Source of the DNA: Rhizobium oryzihabitans
GTDB taxonomy: Bacteria > Pseudomonadota > Alphaproteobacteria > Rhizobiales > Rhizobiaceae
Direction of reading: 5' to 3'
Assembly (NCBI RefSeq): GCF_010669145.1
Contig: NZ_CP048632.1
Span: 1,860,001-1,924,000 of the forward strand
DNA: 64,000 nt
The notes under the pieces: generated by a model
The model's input: only the letters and a program-made list of their open reading frames with translations
The model's database searches: none
Told to the model about the DNA's origin: nothing
Made by a program: the position numbers and the translations under genes
Shown here: piece by piece, positions 20,271 to 30,096 of the stretch
How the letters are laid out: each line of letters starts with the position of its first letter
Position numbering within the stretch: the stretch's first letter is position 1

Positions 20271-20306
20271 CAGGCCCTTGGCATTCAAAGTGCAATCCGG
20301 CTGATA

Positions 20307-21890
20307 TCACGCCGCCTTGGCGACGTGATATTCCTTGATCGCGACCATCTTGATCGCCGGAAAACGCTCGGACTCATAGCGGAGCGAGAAAGCATCCTGC
20401 GCCAGAAACACCGGATCGCCATCCAGATCGCGGGCGATATCGCCGCGTTTGACATTGAGGAACTTGTCCATTTCCGCCGGCTGATCGGAGGAAATCCAGC
20501 GGCAGACGGAAAAGCGCGACATTTCGAAGGAGACCGGCAGGCCATATTCGCCCATCAGACGCTCCTTCAACACGTCGAGCTGCAGCGCGCCGACAACGCC
20601 GACGATGGCAGGCGAGCCGTCTTCCGGCGAGAAGAGCTGCACGACGCCCTCTTCCGCCATCTGCTGCAGGGCTTCCTTCAGCTTCTTGGCCTTCATGGCG
20701 TCTTCGAGACGCACACGCCGCAGGATTTCCGGCGAGAAGTTCGGTACGCCCTGGAAGACGAGGTTTTCACCCTCGGTCAGCGTATCGCCGATGCGCAGCG
20801 TGCCATGGTTGGGAATGCCGACCACGTCGCCCGCAAAGGCCGTATCGGCCAGCTGGCGCTGCGAGGCGAAGAAGAATTGCGGCGCGGTGAGCCCCATCTG
20901 CTTGCCGGTGCGGGACAACCTCGCCTTCATGCCGCGCTCCAGCTTGCCGGAGCAGATGCGGGCAAAGGCGATGCGGTCGCGGTGGTTGGGGTCCATATTG
21001 GCCTGAATCTTGAAGACGAAGGCCGTCATCTTGTCTTCCGCCGCATGCACGGTGCGGGTATCCGCCACCTGATCGCGCGGCGGAGGGGCGAAATCACCAA
21101 GCGCGTTGATGAGGTCGCGCACGCCGAAATTGCGCAGCGCCGAGCCGAAAAAAACCGGCGTCATGTGACCTTCGAGAAATGCCTGACGGTCGAAGGGGCG
21201 GCAGGCTTCCAGCGCCAGTTCGGTTTCCTCGACAAATACCTTGCGTTCGTTTTCCGGCAGACGATCGGCAACAGCCTGAGGGCCGTTGACCGCCAGGCCA
21301 TCCACCTGCGTGTCGTTGCCACGAAAGGTGTTTTCAGCAAGATTGTAAGCGCCACAAAAGCTTTTCGCCCGCCCGACCGGCCAGGTGATCGGCGCAGTAT
21401 CCAGCGCCAGCTTCTCTTCCACCTCATCCAGAATCTCGAAGGGATCGCGGCTTTCGCGGTCCATCTTGTTGATGAAGGTGATGATCGGAATATCGCGCAT
21501 GCGGCAGACTTCGAAGAGCTTCAGCGTCCGCGGCTCGATACCCTTGGCGGCATCGATGACCATGATCGCCGCATCCACCGCCGTCAGGGTGCGGTAGGTG
21601 TCGTCGGCGAAGTCCTCGTGGCCGGGCGTATCGAGAATGTTGAAGACGCGGTCGTTATATTCGAAGGTCATGACCGAGGTGACGACCGAAATGCCGCGCT
21701 CACGCTCGATCTTCATCCAGTCCGAACGGGTCTGGATGCGATCCTTCTTCGCCTTCACCTCACCGGCAAGCTGGATCGCTCCGCCGAACAGCAGCAGTTT
21801 TTCCGTAAGCGTGGTCTTACCCGCGTCCGGGTGCGCAATAATAGCAAAGGTGCGGCGGCGGGAGACCGCCTCGGCAAGTGTTTCGGCCAT
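20307..21890 (-). CDS. prfC: Peptide chain release factor 3
   Basis: RF3 is the GTPase that recycles RF1/RF2 from the ribosome. The ATG at 21890 yields MAETLAEAVSRRRTFAIIAH and 527 residues, exactly the family length; the frame stays open about 290 nt further upstream without homology. G1 AHPDAGKTT, G3 DTPGHEDFADD and G4 NKMDRE are present, followed by domains II and III. It is divergent from dut. Confidence 0.96.
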   Translation of the reverse strand: MAETLAEAVSRRRTFAIIAHPDAGKTTLTEKLLLFGGAIQLAGEVKAKKDRIQTRSDWMKIERERGISVVTSVMTFEYNDRVFNILDTPGHEDFADDTYRTLTAVDAAIMVIDAAKGIEPRTLKLFEVCRMRDIPIITFINKMDRESRDPFEILDEVEEKLALDTAPITWPVGRAKSFCGAYNLAENTFRGNDTQVDGLAVNGPQAVADRLPENERKVFVEETELALEACRPFDRQAFLEGHMTPVFFGSALRNFGVRDLINALGDFAPPPRDQVADTRTVHAAEDKMTAFVFKIQANMDPNHRDRIAFARICSGKLERGMKARLSRTGKQMGLTAPQFFFASQRQLADTAFAGDVVGIPNHGTLRIGDTLTEGENLVFQGVPNFSPEILRRVRLEDAMKAKKLKEALQQMAEEGVVQLFSPEDGSPAIVGVVGALQLDVLKERLMGEYGLPVSFEMSRFSVCRWISSDQPAEMDKFLNVKRGDIARDLDGDPVFLAQDAFSLRYESERFPAIKMVAIKEYHVAKAA

Positions 21891-21980
21891 CTGACAAATC
21901 CTGTGGAATTGCGGGGTATCTAGCGTTTCAGGCCCGCTTTTGCAATTGACCTTGCCGCGATCTCGGCAAACTAATGCCGG

Positions 21981-22450
21981 ATGACCGTTCAAAATGACAA
22001 TCGCCCCCTCCTCCGGCTCGTCCGTCTCGCCAATGGCGCAGACCTCGAATTGCCCTCCTATGAAACCCGTGGCGCCGCCGGCATGGACCTGCGCGCCGCC
22101 GTGCCAGCAGGTGAACCGCTGACCTTGCGACCGGGCGAGCGCGCGCTGGTGCCAACGGGTTTCATCTTCGAGGTTCCTCAAGGCTATGAGGCGCAGATCC
22201 GTCCGCGCTCCGGCCTCGCCATCAAGAACGGTATTACCTGCCTCAACTCCCCCGGCACGGTGGACAGCGACTATCGCGGCGAGGTGAAGGTTATTCTCGC
22301 CAATCTGGGCAGGACGATTTCGTGATCGAACGCGGCATGCGCATCGCGCAGATGGTGATCGCTCCCGTAACGCAGGTTGTCGTCAGTGAAGTGACTGAAA
22401 CCTCCGAGACTGCACGCGGTGCCGGCGGTTTTGGTTCGACAGGTCTATGA
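21981..22450 (+). pseudogene. dut: dUTPase (dut), interrupted by an apparent -1 frameshift
   Basis: dUTP pyrophosphatase keeps uracil out of DNA and makes dUMP for thymidylate synthesis. The first frame (114 codons, stop at 22325) covers motif 1 (AAGMDLRA), motif 2 (RPRSGLA) and motif 3 ([11 protein letters not shown]). It then runs out of frame after VILANLG. The missing part continues in the next frame from 22326 on: [19 protein letters not shown] and the C-terminal arm [11 protein letters not shown] ending at 22450. Restoring one base in GGGC|AGG near 22309 joins the parts ([11 protein letters not shown]) into a normal 156-residue enzyme. Because dut is usually essential, a sequencing error is as likely as a real mutation. 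Confidence 0.85.
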
Positions 22451-22484
22451 GACCACAGGCGCAGTAAGAATCGGCTCATCGCCA

Positions 22485-22604
22485 CCCTCATTCCTGTGCT
22501 TGTCACAGGAATCTAGCCAGCCCAAGTCCTTGGGCTGAAACGAGTCTTACGCGCCGCGCAGACACGCGTCGGCTGGATTCCTGTGACAAGCACAGGAATG
22601 AGGG
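22485..22604. repeat. Long inverted repeat / two-hairpin palindromic element
   Basis: Left arm 22485-22518 begins CCCTCATTCCTGTGCTTGTC; right arm 22571-22604 is its reverse complement with one mismatch (29 perfect bases plus GGCT). Each arm also contains its own hairpin (TTCCTGTG-CTTGT-CACAGGAA). The 52-base spacer contains CCCAAG-TC-CTTGGG. It has the same skeleton as the element at 9986-10071 but different stem sequences. Confidence 0.8.
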
Positions 22605-22731
22605 CTGATGGAGCTCAGGCAGATGAAATCTTGTCTCGTCCACCCTGCTTCAACCGATGCTCCCGCATGATGCGATTGTTTTCACCCGGCAATTTCGCTA
22701 TTGATCTAGCGGATTTCCGGGAAAGACGATC

Positions 22732-23349
22732 ATGACGCTGACGACCCTGCTTGCCTATGCCACCGCCCTCTTCATCGCCGCCGCCATTCCTGGTCCCGGC
22801 ATGACGGCAATCGTGGCGCGGGCGCTGGGATCGGGCTTCCGGGAAACCTTCTTCATGGGCCTCGGGCTGGTGCTGGGCGACATGATCTACCTGACCGGCG
22901 TGATATTGGGCCTCGCCTTTGTGGCGCAGACCTTTCAGGAAGCCTTCATGATCCTGAAATTTGCTGGCGCGGCCTATCTGCTTTACATCGCCTGGAAGCT
23001 CTGGACCGCCGGCCTTTTGCCGCAGGACCTGAAGGCGAAAAAAAGCACCAGCATACCCATGTCGTTCCTGTCCGGCCTTTTGATCACGCTCGGCAATCCG
23101 AAAACCATGCTGTTCTACGTGGCGCTGGTGCCGACGTTGATCGACATTCGCATGATCGGCCCTTCGGAATATGCGACACTTCTGGCGCTTACTTTCCTCG
23201 TCCTGATGGCGGTTCTGCTGCCTTACATTCTGCTTGCAGCCAAGGCACGTAACCTGCTTAAACGGCCGAGCGCCCTGACGATCCTCAACCGCACGGCGGC
23301 GGGCATTCTGGCCGGAACGGCAACCATGATCGCGATCCGCAGCACGTGA
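22732..23349 (+). CDS. LysE/RhtB family exporter
   Basis: Inner-membrane exporter of amino acids or related small molecules. The 205-residue protein has six hydrophobic segments and the family signature near the N-terminus AAAIPGPGMTAIVARALGSG (about residues 17-36). A second conserved stretch is LKFAGAAYLLYIAWKLW. Substrates of such proteins (lysine, homoserine, threonine and others) cannot be told from sequence. It stands alone, upstream of cysK on the same strand. Confidence 0.9.
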   Translation: MTLTTLLAYATALFIAAAIPGPGMTAIVARALGSGFRETFFMGLGLVLGDMIYLTGVILGLAFVAQTFQEAFMILKFAGAAYLLYIAWKLWTAGLLPQDLKAKKSTSIPMSFLSGLLITLGNPKTMLFYVALVPTLIDIRMIGPSEYATLLALTFLVLMAVLLPYILLAAKARNLLKRPSALTILNRTAAGILAGTATMIAIRST

Positions 23350-23504
23350 AATAAAATCATGCATTTGACTGCTTTATCGTGAAATTTTTCCGGTAAACCG
23401 GCCACATAAGGATGAACGTTCGCTAGCTTGACGCGGCGATTGCTCCTATTCTGCCGCTCAAATCTTGCGGTCACCGTCGCGTGGCCTTCATACAGGAGAG
23501 CATC

Positions 23505-24473
23505 ATGCCCGAAGCCAGAAAGCCCGGACGCGGACGCGTCTATTCCTCCATCACGGAAACGATCGGTGACACGCCGATCGTGCGGCTGGACAAGCTGGCG
23601 AAAGAAAAGGGTGTGAAGGCCAACCTTCTCGCCAAGCTGGAGTTTTTCAACCCCATCGCTTCCGTGAAGGATCGCATCGGCGTCGCCATGATCGACGCGC
23701 TGGAAGCGCAGGGTAAGATCACCCCCGGCAAGACGACGCTGGTGGAACCAACCTCCGGCAATACCGGCATCGCGCTTGCCTTTGCCGCCGCAGCCAAGGG
23801 CTACCACCTGATCCTGACCATGCCGGAAACCATGTCGGTTGAACGCCGGAAAATGCTCGCCCTGCTGGGCGCCGAACTGGTGCTGACCGAAGGACCGAAG
23901 GGCATGAAGGGCGCAATCGCCAAGGCGCAGGAACTGGCCGAAACCCTGCCCGACGCCGTCATTCCCCAGCAGTTTGAAAACCCCGCCAATCCGGATATTC
24001 ACCGCAGGACGACGGCCGAGGAAATCTGGAACGATACCGATGGCTCGGTCGATATTCTCGTCTCCGGCATCGGTACGGGCGGCACGATCACCGGCACGGG
24101 CCAAGTGTTGAAATCCCGCAAGCCGGAAGTAAAGGTCATTGCGGTCGAACCCGCCGACAGCCCTGTGCTTTCCGGCGGCAACCCCGGCCCCCACAAGATC
24201 CAGGGCATCGGCGCAGGCTTTGCCCCCGCGATCCTCGACACCGGCATTTATGACGAGATCGTCACCGTCACCAATGACGAGGCTTTCGAAATTGCCCGTC
24301 TGGTGGCGAAGCTGGAAGGCGTACCCGTCGGCATCTCCTCAGGTGCGGCACTGGCAGCGGCAATCAAAGTCGGCGCGCGTGAGGAAAATACCGGCAAGAA
24401 CATCGTCGTCATCATTCCTTCCTTTGCGGAACGTTATCTTTCGACAGCGCTTTTCGAAGGCCTTGGACTCTAA
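23505..24473 (+). CDS. cysK: Cysteine synthase A
   Basis: PLP-dependent O-acetylserine sulfhydrylase, the last step of cysteine synthesis. The ATG at 23505 has AGGAG upstream and gives 322 residues; the frame opens 24 nt earlier. PLP lysine in [11 protein letters not shown], the substrate loop [12 protein letters not shown] and the phosphate loop [13 protein letters not shown] are all intact. The length and [11 protein letters not shown] favour CysK over cystathionine beta-synthase. Confidence 0.95.
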   Translation: MPEARKPGRGRVYSSITETIGDTPIVRLDKLAKEKGVKANLLAKLEFFNPIASVKDRIGVAMIDALEAQGKITPGKTTLVEPTSGNTGIALAFAAAAKGYHLILTMPETMSVERRKMLALLGAELVLTEGPKGMKGAIAKAQELAETLPDAVIPQQFENPANPDIHRRTTAEEIWNDTDGSVDILVSGIGTGGTITGTGQVLKSRKPEVKVIAVEPADSPVLSGGNPGPHKIQGIGAGFAPAILDTGIYDEIVTVTNDEAFEIARLVAKLEGVPVGISSGAALAAAIKVGAREENTGKNIVVIIPSFAERYLSTALFEGLGL

Positions 24474-24527
24474 GTCGTCCTCTTCAGGCACGGCGGCGAC
24501 ACCGCTGAAGCGTTAGATATTACGACG

Positions 24528-24558
24528 ATGCCGCCGCCCACAAGCCGGCGGCATTTTC
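24528..24558 (+). terminator. cysK terminator
   Basis: ATGCCGCC (24528-24535), loop, GGCGGCAT (24547-24554), then TTT. It lies between the convergent cysK and comM genes. Confidence 0.75.
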
Positions 24559-24588
24559 GTTCAGCCGGCAAAGGGCGGGGGCAATTTC

Positions 24589-26121
24589 TTACGCCGCCGC
24601 CGTCAGCCTTTCGCCGGCTATACGATAAGAAATGGCTTCCGCCACGTGGATACGCCCGACCGTCTGCCTGCCCTCCAGATCTGCCAGCGTCCGGGCGACC
24701 TTGAGGATGCGGTGATAACCACGAGCAGAGAACTTCAGCCGCTCGGCCGCATCACGCAGCAATTGCAGCCCGGAAGCATCCGGCTCGGCATATTTTTCGA
24801 TCAGCGTTGTGCTGCAGCGGGCATTGGTGCGGATGGCGGAAAAGCTGGCCGCCGCGTAACGCTCCTGCTGGGCGAGGCGAGCCCCAGCGACACGGGCAGC
24901 GACCACCGCACTCGGCTCTGCAGCCACGGGGCGGATGAGATCGACGGCAGAGACGGCGGGAACGTCGATGCGGATATCGATACGGTCCATCAGCGGGCCG
25001 GAAATGCGGCCCTGATAATCGGTCATGCAGCGCGGACCTCGGGCGCAGGTGAAACCCGGTTCTCCCGCCATTCCACATTTACAAGGGTTCATCGCCGCGA
25101 CAAGCTGGATTTCCGCCGGATAGGTAACGCGGTGATTGGCACGGGCAATGATGCATTCACCCGTCTCCAGCGGCTGGCGCAACGCATCCAGCACCTGCGG
25201 CGCAAACTCCGGAAATTCGTCGAGAAAAAGAACGCCGTGATGGGCAAGAGAGGCCTCGCCCGGTTTGGCACGCAAGCCTCCACCGATCAGCGCCGCCATG
25301 GTGGCGGAATGGTGCGGTGTGCGAAAGGGTCTACGATCCGACAGTTTGCCACCGGATAATTGGCCGGCGATGGAATGAACCATGGACACTTCCAGCAACT
25401 CCGCCGCCTCCAGCGGCGGCAGTATTGACGGCAGGCGCGCGGCGAGCATGGATTTGCCCGAGCCCGGCGGACCGACCATGAGCAGATTATGGCCGCCGGC
25501 CGCCGCTACCTCCAGCGCGCGCCTCGCACTCTCCTGCCCCTTGATATCGGCAAGATCAGGCAGATTGACGGGATTGGCCCGGATGGCCGGCGTCGGGCGG
25601 GAAAGAAGCTGGGTGCCGCGAAAATGATTGGCGAGCGCAATGAGGCTGCGCGGGGCGAGGATATCGATACCGGCTCCGGCCCAGGCTGCCTCCGGCCCGC
25701 TTTCGGCCGGGCAGATCAGTCCCTTGCCAAGTGCATTGGCGCCGATGGCCGCGGGCAGAGCGCCCGAAACCATTCCGATGGTGCCATCAAGATTGAGTTC
25801 GCCGAGAACCACATATTTTGCCAGTGCTTCCGCCGGAATGGCCCCTAAAGCGGCCATGAGACCCAAAGCGATGGGAAGATCGAAATGCGACCCCTCCTTC
25901 GGCAAGTCGGCAGGGGCCAGGTTGACCGTAACTTTTTTTGCCGGCAGCGCCAGACCCGAGGCATGCAGGGCGGCCTGCACTCGCTCCCGGCTTTCGGCCA
26001 CCGCCTTGTCCGGCAGGCCAACGATCTGGATGCCGACCCTTCCGGGTGCGACCATGACCTGCACCTCGACCGGCACACCTTCTATGCCCTGAAATGCAAC
26101 CGTATTGACCCGCGCCACCAT
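24589..26121 (-). CDS. comM: YifB/ComM family Mg-chelatase-like ATPase
   Basis: AAA+ hexameric helicase family; ComM promotes branch migration during natural transformation in other bacteria. From the ATG at 26121 (MVARVNTVAFQGIEGVPVEV) it has 510 residues. The order is an N-terminal Lon-protease-like fold (about 1-170), an AAA+ core with Walker A MVGPPGSGKSML and Walker B GVLFLDEFPEF, and a C-terminal Mg_chelatase_C domain (RGYHRILKVARTLADLEG). A cysteine cluster (CKCGM ... FTCARGPRC) in the AAA domain is typical of the family. A TTG start at 26136 is an alternative. Confidence 0.9.
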   Translation of the reverse strand: MVARVNTVAFQGIEGVPVEVQVMVAPGRVGIQIVGLPDKAVAESRERVQAALHASGLALPAKKVTVNLAPADLPKEGSHFDLPIALGLMAALGAIPAEALAKYVVLGELNLDGTIGMVSGALPAAIGANALGKGLICPAESGPEAAWAGAGIDILAPRSLIALANHFRGTQLLSRPTPAIRANPVNLPDLADIKGQESARRALEVAAAGGHNLLMVGPPGSGKSMLAARLPSILPPLEAAELLEVSMVHSIAGQLSGGKLSDRRPFRTPHHSATMAALIGGGLRAKPGEASLAHHGVLFLDEFPEFAPQVLDALRQPLETGECIIARANHRVTYPAEIQLVAAMNPCKCGMAGEPGFTCARGPRCMTDYQGRISGPLMDRIDIRIDVPAVSAVDLIRPVAAEPSAVVAARVAGARLAQQERYAAASFSAIRTNARCSTTLIEKYAEPDASGLQLLRDAAERLKFSARGYHRILKVARTLADLEGRQTVGRIHVAEAISYRIAGERLTAAA

Positions 26122-26306
26122 GGCCTGCCCCCGCAAACCGGCCGCACCATCGGAGCTTCATGCCCCATGGCGGCCACCCGCAAGCAACGTGCCACAGCGC
26201 AAAGAATAAAACAAGAACATACAGCGAACAATTTCTCGCAGGCGATGTATTTTAGTTGTATCGAGTTGTATGCGTGGAACAAACCGGAGACGGCTGGGAA
26301 ATCGCC

Positions 26307-27266
26307 TCAGATATCCTGCGCTTCGCGTTTTTTCTCGATGGCGTCCCAAAGCAGGCTCGCAACATCGGCGCCGCCGAATTTCTGCACTTCGCGAATACCT
26401 GTCGGTGAGGTGACGTTGATTTCGGTCATATAATCACCGATCACATCAATGCCGACGAACAGAAACCCACGCTCGCGCAGGGCGGGACCGATGCGGCGGC
26501 AGATTTCCTTTTCGCGCGCTGTCAGTTCCGTCGGTTCCGGCCGGCCTCCGGCATGCATGTTGGAGCGGGCATCGTTTTCCGCCGGCACGCGGTTGATCGC
26601 GCCCACCGGCTCGCCATCCACCAGGAGGATACGCTTGTCGCCCTTGCGGACATCCGGAAGATATTGCTGGGCGATATATGGCTCGCGGAACATCTGGCCG
26701 AACATTTCGAGCAGCGAGGAGAAATTGCGGTCGTCCCGCGTCGAATGGAAAACGCCGGCGCCGCCATTACCATATAGCGGCTTGAGGATGATATCGCCCA
26801 TCTCATTGCGGAACCGGGCGATCTCGGCCACGTCCTTGGTGATCAGCGTCTTCGGCATCAGATCGGCGAATTCGGTGACGAAAATCTTTTCCGGCGAGTT
26901 GCGGACCCAGGCGGGATCATTGACCACCAGCGTTCTGGGATGAATGCGCTCCAGCAAGTGGGTTGAAGTTATATAGGCCATGTCGAATGGCGGATCCTGG
27001 CGCAGATGGATGACATCCATGGTCGAGAGGTCGACCCGCTCGGGCTCGGACAGCGAGAAATGGTCGCCCTTGATATCGCGCAGTTCCATCTGTTCGACGG
27101 TGGCGTAAATCTTGCCATCGCGCATGGAGAGACGGTCGGGGGTGTAATGGAACAGCCGGTAACCGCGGGCCTGCGCCTCAAGGCTCATGGCGAAGGTGGA
27201 GTCACCGGCAATGTTGATGCCGGAGACATGATCCATCTGGATCGCGACGTTTTTGATCTTCGCCAT
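26307..27266 (-). CDS. gshB: Glutathione synthetase
   Basis: ATP-grasp enzyme joining gamma-glutamylcysteine and glycine. The start at 27266 has AGAGGA 8 nt upstream and gives 319 residues beginning [14 protein letters not shown]; an ATG 6 nt earlier is too close to that site, and the longer open frame is unsupported. Conserved segments are [12 protein letters not shown], the ATP-grasp loop [13 protein letters not shown] and the C-terminal [19 protein letters not shown] that binds magnesium. Confidence 0.95.
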   Translation of the reverse strand: MAKIKNVAIQMDHVSGINIAGDSTFAMSLEAQARGYRLFHYTPDRLSMRDGKIYATVEQMELRDIKGDHFSLSEPERVDLSTMDVIHLRQDPPFDMAYITSTHLLERIHPRTLVVNDPAWVRNSPEKIFVTEFADLMPKTLITKDVAEIARFRNEMGDIILKPLYGNGGAGVFHSTRDDRNFSSLLEMFGQMFREPYIAQQYLPDVRKGDKRILLVDGEPVGAINRVPAENDARSNMHAGGRPEPTELTAREKEICRRIGPALRERGFLFVGIDVIGDYMTEINVTSPTGIREVQKFGGADVASLLWDAIEKKREAQDI

Positions 27267-27508
27267 GCGCATGTTCCTCTTGCAGCATGCGGACGCCTTG
27301 CCGGTCCGCTCTGCCCATTGCCTCGTCTTTTCCCGATTCCCGGCAGGACCGGAGGAGACCCGGAAATGCTTCAGAAAACCCTGAAGATGTAGGGCAGCGA
27401 CCATTCAAACGCAACTGCTGCGAGGGGTGCTTTTTGTGAGTTTTATTGAACCTTCATAATTCAGCCGACGGAGCCTGATGGGCCTATCGGCTGGAAGGTT
27501 TTATCGTT

Positions 27509-28021
27509 TCAGGCCGCAAGCTTGTAGGAGCGACCGGCAAACAGCTTGTTCTTGACCCGATACGCCAGAGCCAACGCCGTGGGGAACGGGCGGCGCATGA
27601 AGGCGACCTTGCGGACATATTCATCCACCCGCCAGGTGGCCCACGTTCCCGCACGGAAATATGCGACATCGCCGACCCGCAGGATGCTGATCGAGCCGTC
27701 TTCCGCCGTCACATGCACTTCGCCTTCGAGAATATAAACGGTCTCGTCCCAACCGAAGAACCAGCGGAATTCACCCGCCGTGCAATCCCACATGGCGGTG
27801 CTGGAGGCGCGGTCACCGCTTCTGGAATGGTCCGCCGCACGCGCCTGGGGATTACCAGAAATGATCCAGTCAGGATTGATGGGGGCCGGCTGAAGCCGCA
27901 GATCCGTGCACGATGCGCTGACGACACTCTCGTCTTTTGCCCGGCGCAAGGAGGCCGGCAATATCGGCACCGAGCGGATCGCCATGGTTGCCGCCGTCGC
28001 GAACATCATTTTGAAGGACAT
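27509..28021 (-). CDS. Cupin domain protein (Cupin_3-like)
   Basis: A 170-residue protein with a single cupin barrel in the C-terminal two thirds: EFRWFFGWDETVYILEGEVH and the second motif VGDVAYFRAGTWATWRV. Metal-binding histidines are reduced, as in other Cupin_3 (DUF861) members. The N-terminal 45 residues are not conserved as far as I can judge. Function unknown; it may bind a small metabolite. It shares strand with the ugp operon but is separated from ugpC by a hairpin. Confidence 0.75.
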   Translation of the reverse strand: MSFKMMFATAATMAIRSVPILPASLRRAKDESVVSASCTDLRLQPAPINPDWIISGNPQARAADHSRSGDRASSTAMWDCTAGEFRWFFGWDETVYILEGEVHVTAEDGSISILRVGDVAYFRAGTWATWRVDEYVRKVAFMRRPFPTALALAYRVKNKLFAGRSYKLAA

Positions 28022-28087
28022 GCCAGAAAACCCCCGTGAGATATTGGAGGTCTTCTATCACCGGGATCCTAACAAACCGGTTTGGAC

Positions 28088-28119
28088 AATCGGCGCAATT
28101 TTAATCATCGCGCCGATTT
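28088..28119 (-). terminator. Hairpin downstream of ugpC
   Basis: AATCGGCGC (28088-28096) and GCGCCGATT (28110-28118) form 9-bp arms around an AT-rich loop. It follows the ugp operon and precedes the cupin gene on the minus strand. Confidence 0.65.
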
Positions 28120-28131
28120 CGTTCGCAATAC

Positions 28132-29232
28132 TCAGGCGGTCGCCAGTTCGGACGCCTGCATCACGGACTGCTCCACCTTGCCGGAAATCCGCTTGCCGGT
28201 CTCGCTGGAGAAGAAATGCAGCTTGTCCGGGGATATGGCGACCGACAGGGTAGCCGGAACCTCAACCTCGGGCGAAAACGCCACAGTGAGGTTCTGATCG
28301 CCGATCATACCGTGGATGAGACGCTGGGAGCCGAGCTCCTCGATGTAATCGACGCGCAGCACGAAGCCCTGCTCGCCTTCTGCGGCCAGGCGGAAATCTT
28401 CCGCCCGCATGCCGACCGTGACCGGACCGGAGGTCGGCGCGAAACCGCCAAGCGAGACCAGCGACGGCCCGATGGCGAGGCCATCCCCGTGCAGTTCGCC
28501 GTTCAGCAGGTTCATGGCGGGAGAGCCGATGAAGCTCGCGACGAAGGTGGAGGCAGGAGTGTGATAGACCTCGAGCGGCGCGCCGATCTGTTCGATGCGG
28601 CCACCATTCAGCACCACCAGGCGATCAGCCAGGGTCATGGCCTCCAGCTGGTCGTGGGTGACATAGATGGAGGTCGTACCAAGACGCTTCTGCAGGCGCT
28701 TGATCTCGCCGCGCATGGAAACGCGCAGCTTGGCGTCAAGGTTGGACAGGGGCTCGTCGAACAGGAAGGCCGCCGGTTTGCGCACGATGGCGCGGCCCAT
28801 GGCCACACGCTGCCGCTGACCACCGGACAGAGCACGCGGCTTGCGCTCCAGATAGGGTTCGAGCTGCAGCATGCGGGCAGCCTCCGCCACGCGCGCATCG
28901 ATCTCCGCCTTTGGCGTCTTGCGGTTCTTCAACCCGTATTCCAGGTTCTGCCGCACCGACATATGCGGATAAAGCGCATAGTTCTGGAACACCATGGCGA
29001 TATCCCGGTCAGCCGGATCGACCTGGTTGACCAGGCGGTCACCGATCTTCACCGTGCCTTCGGAGATGTCCTCAAGGCCGGCAACCATGCGCAGCAGCGT
29101 GGACTTGCCGCAGCCGGAGGGGCCGACGAGCACGATGAATTCACCGTCCCTGATGTCGATATCGACGTGATGCACGGCGCGCACGCCGCCATGATAATCC
29201 TTGCAGACCTGACTGATTTCTATCGCGGCCAT
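28132..29232 (-). CDS. ugpC: sn-Glycerol-3-phosphate ABC transporter ATP-binding protein
   Basis: ATPase of the glycerol-3-phosphate importer. The 366-residue MalK/UgpC-type protein has Walker [10 protein letters not shown] (about residues 37-45), Q-loop, signature LSGGQRQR, Walker [15 protein letters not shown] and a C-terminal TOBE regulatory domain (about 235-366). The ribosome binding site AAGGAG precedes the ATG. It lies 10 nt after ugpE in a four-gene operon. Assignment to glycerol-3-phosphate rests on UgpB. Confidence 0.92.
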   Translation of the reverse strand: MAAIEISQVCKDYHGGVRAVHHVDIDIRDGEFIVLVGPSGCGKSTLLRMVAGLEDISEGTVKIGDRLVNQVDPADRDIAMVFQNYALYPHMSVRQNLEYGLKNRKTPKAEIDARVAEAARMLQLEPYLERKPRALSGGQRQRVAMGRAIVRKPAAFLFDEPLSNLDAKLRVSMRGEIKRLQKRLGTTSIYVTHDQLEAMTLADRLVVLNGGRIEQIGAPLEVYHTPASTFVASFIGSPAMNLLNGELHGDGLAIGPSLVSLGGFAPTSGPVTVGMRAEDFRLAAEGEQGFVLRVDYIEELGSQRLIHGMIGDQNLTVAFSPEVEVPATLSVAISPDKLHFFSSETGKRISGKVEQSVMQASELATA

Positions 29233-29242
29233 TTCGGTCTCC

Positions 29243-30085
29243 TTATTTGTCGCTCTCGGTGAGGCCCTTGATGAACCAGCGCTGGAAGATCACGACGATC
29301 AACACAGGCGGCAGCATGGCCAGAACGGCAAGCGCGAAAGCTTCGTTATAATCGGGAATTTGTGAACCGACCCAGACCTGCAGGATCGACTTGATGCCAC
29401 GCATCAGGGTGAAGAAACTCTCATCCGTCGTCATCAGCATGGGCCAGAGATACTGGTTCCAGCCGTAAACGAACATGATGATGAAGATCGCCGCCATCAT
29501 GGTGCGGGAAAGCGGGATGATCACATCGATGAAGAATTTCACCGGACCCGCGCCGTCTATGCGGGCCGCCTCCAGCAATTCCTCCGGGATGGATTTGAAG
29601 AACTGCCTGAAATAGAAGGTGCCTGTCGCAGACGCCAGAAGCGGTACGATGAGCCCGGTATAGGAGTTCAGGAGCCCGAGTTTGCTCATCACCTCGTAGG
29701 ACGGCATGATGCGCACTTCGAGCGGCAGAAGCAGCGTGGTGAAAATGATCCAGAAGGCGAGCGTCGCAAACCGGAAGCGGAAGTAGACGATCGCATAGGC
29801 CGCCGTCATCGACAGGACGATCTTGCCGACGGCAAAACCGATACCGAGGATCAGCGAATTGAGCACCATGTTGAGGCCGGTGATCTGCCCGGTGAAACCG
29901 CCCTTCTGCGTCAGAACCTTCTCATAGGTTTCAACGAAATTATCGCCGGGAAGGATTGCCAGACCGCTGCGGTGAATTTCCGCAGCGGTGTGGGTTGACG
30001 TCATGAATGCCACGACGACCGGCAAGATCAGGAACAGCGCGCCGATGATCAGCACCAGATGATCGAGGGGTTTTGTCTTGTACAT
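29243..30085 (-). CDS. ugpE: sn-Glycerol-3-phosphate ABC transporter permease UgpE
   Basis: Second inner-membrane channel subunit. The ATG at 30085, with GAGGG 9 nt upstream, gives 280 residues ([20 protein letters not shown]), the usual UgpE size; an upstream in-frame codon at 30100 would overlap ugpA. Six membrane helices and the EAA loop [20 protein letters not shown], which contacts UgpC, are present and intact. Confidence 0.9.
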   Translation of the reverse strand: MYKTKPLDHLVLIIGALFLILPVVVAFMTSTHTAAEIHRSGLAILPGDNFVETYEKVLTQKGGFTGQITGLNMVLNSLILGIGFAVGKIVLSMTAAYAIVYFRFRFATLAFWIIFTTLLLPLEVRIMPSYEVMSKLGLLNSYTGLIVPLLASATGTFYFRQFFKSIPEELLEAARIDGAGPVKFFIDVIIPLSRTMMAAIFIIMFVYGWNQYLWPMLMTTDESFFTLMRGIKSILQVWVGSQIPDYNEAFALAVLAMLPPVLIVVIFQRWFIKGLTESDK

Positions 30086-30096
30086 CGTCTTTTCCC

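Noticed and set aside
20202..21923. 573-codon open frame on the plus strand opposite prfC
   Set aside because: It runs antisense to a complete, highly conserved prfC, has no recognisable domain and an Arg/His-rich composition typical of antisense frames in GC-rich genes.
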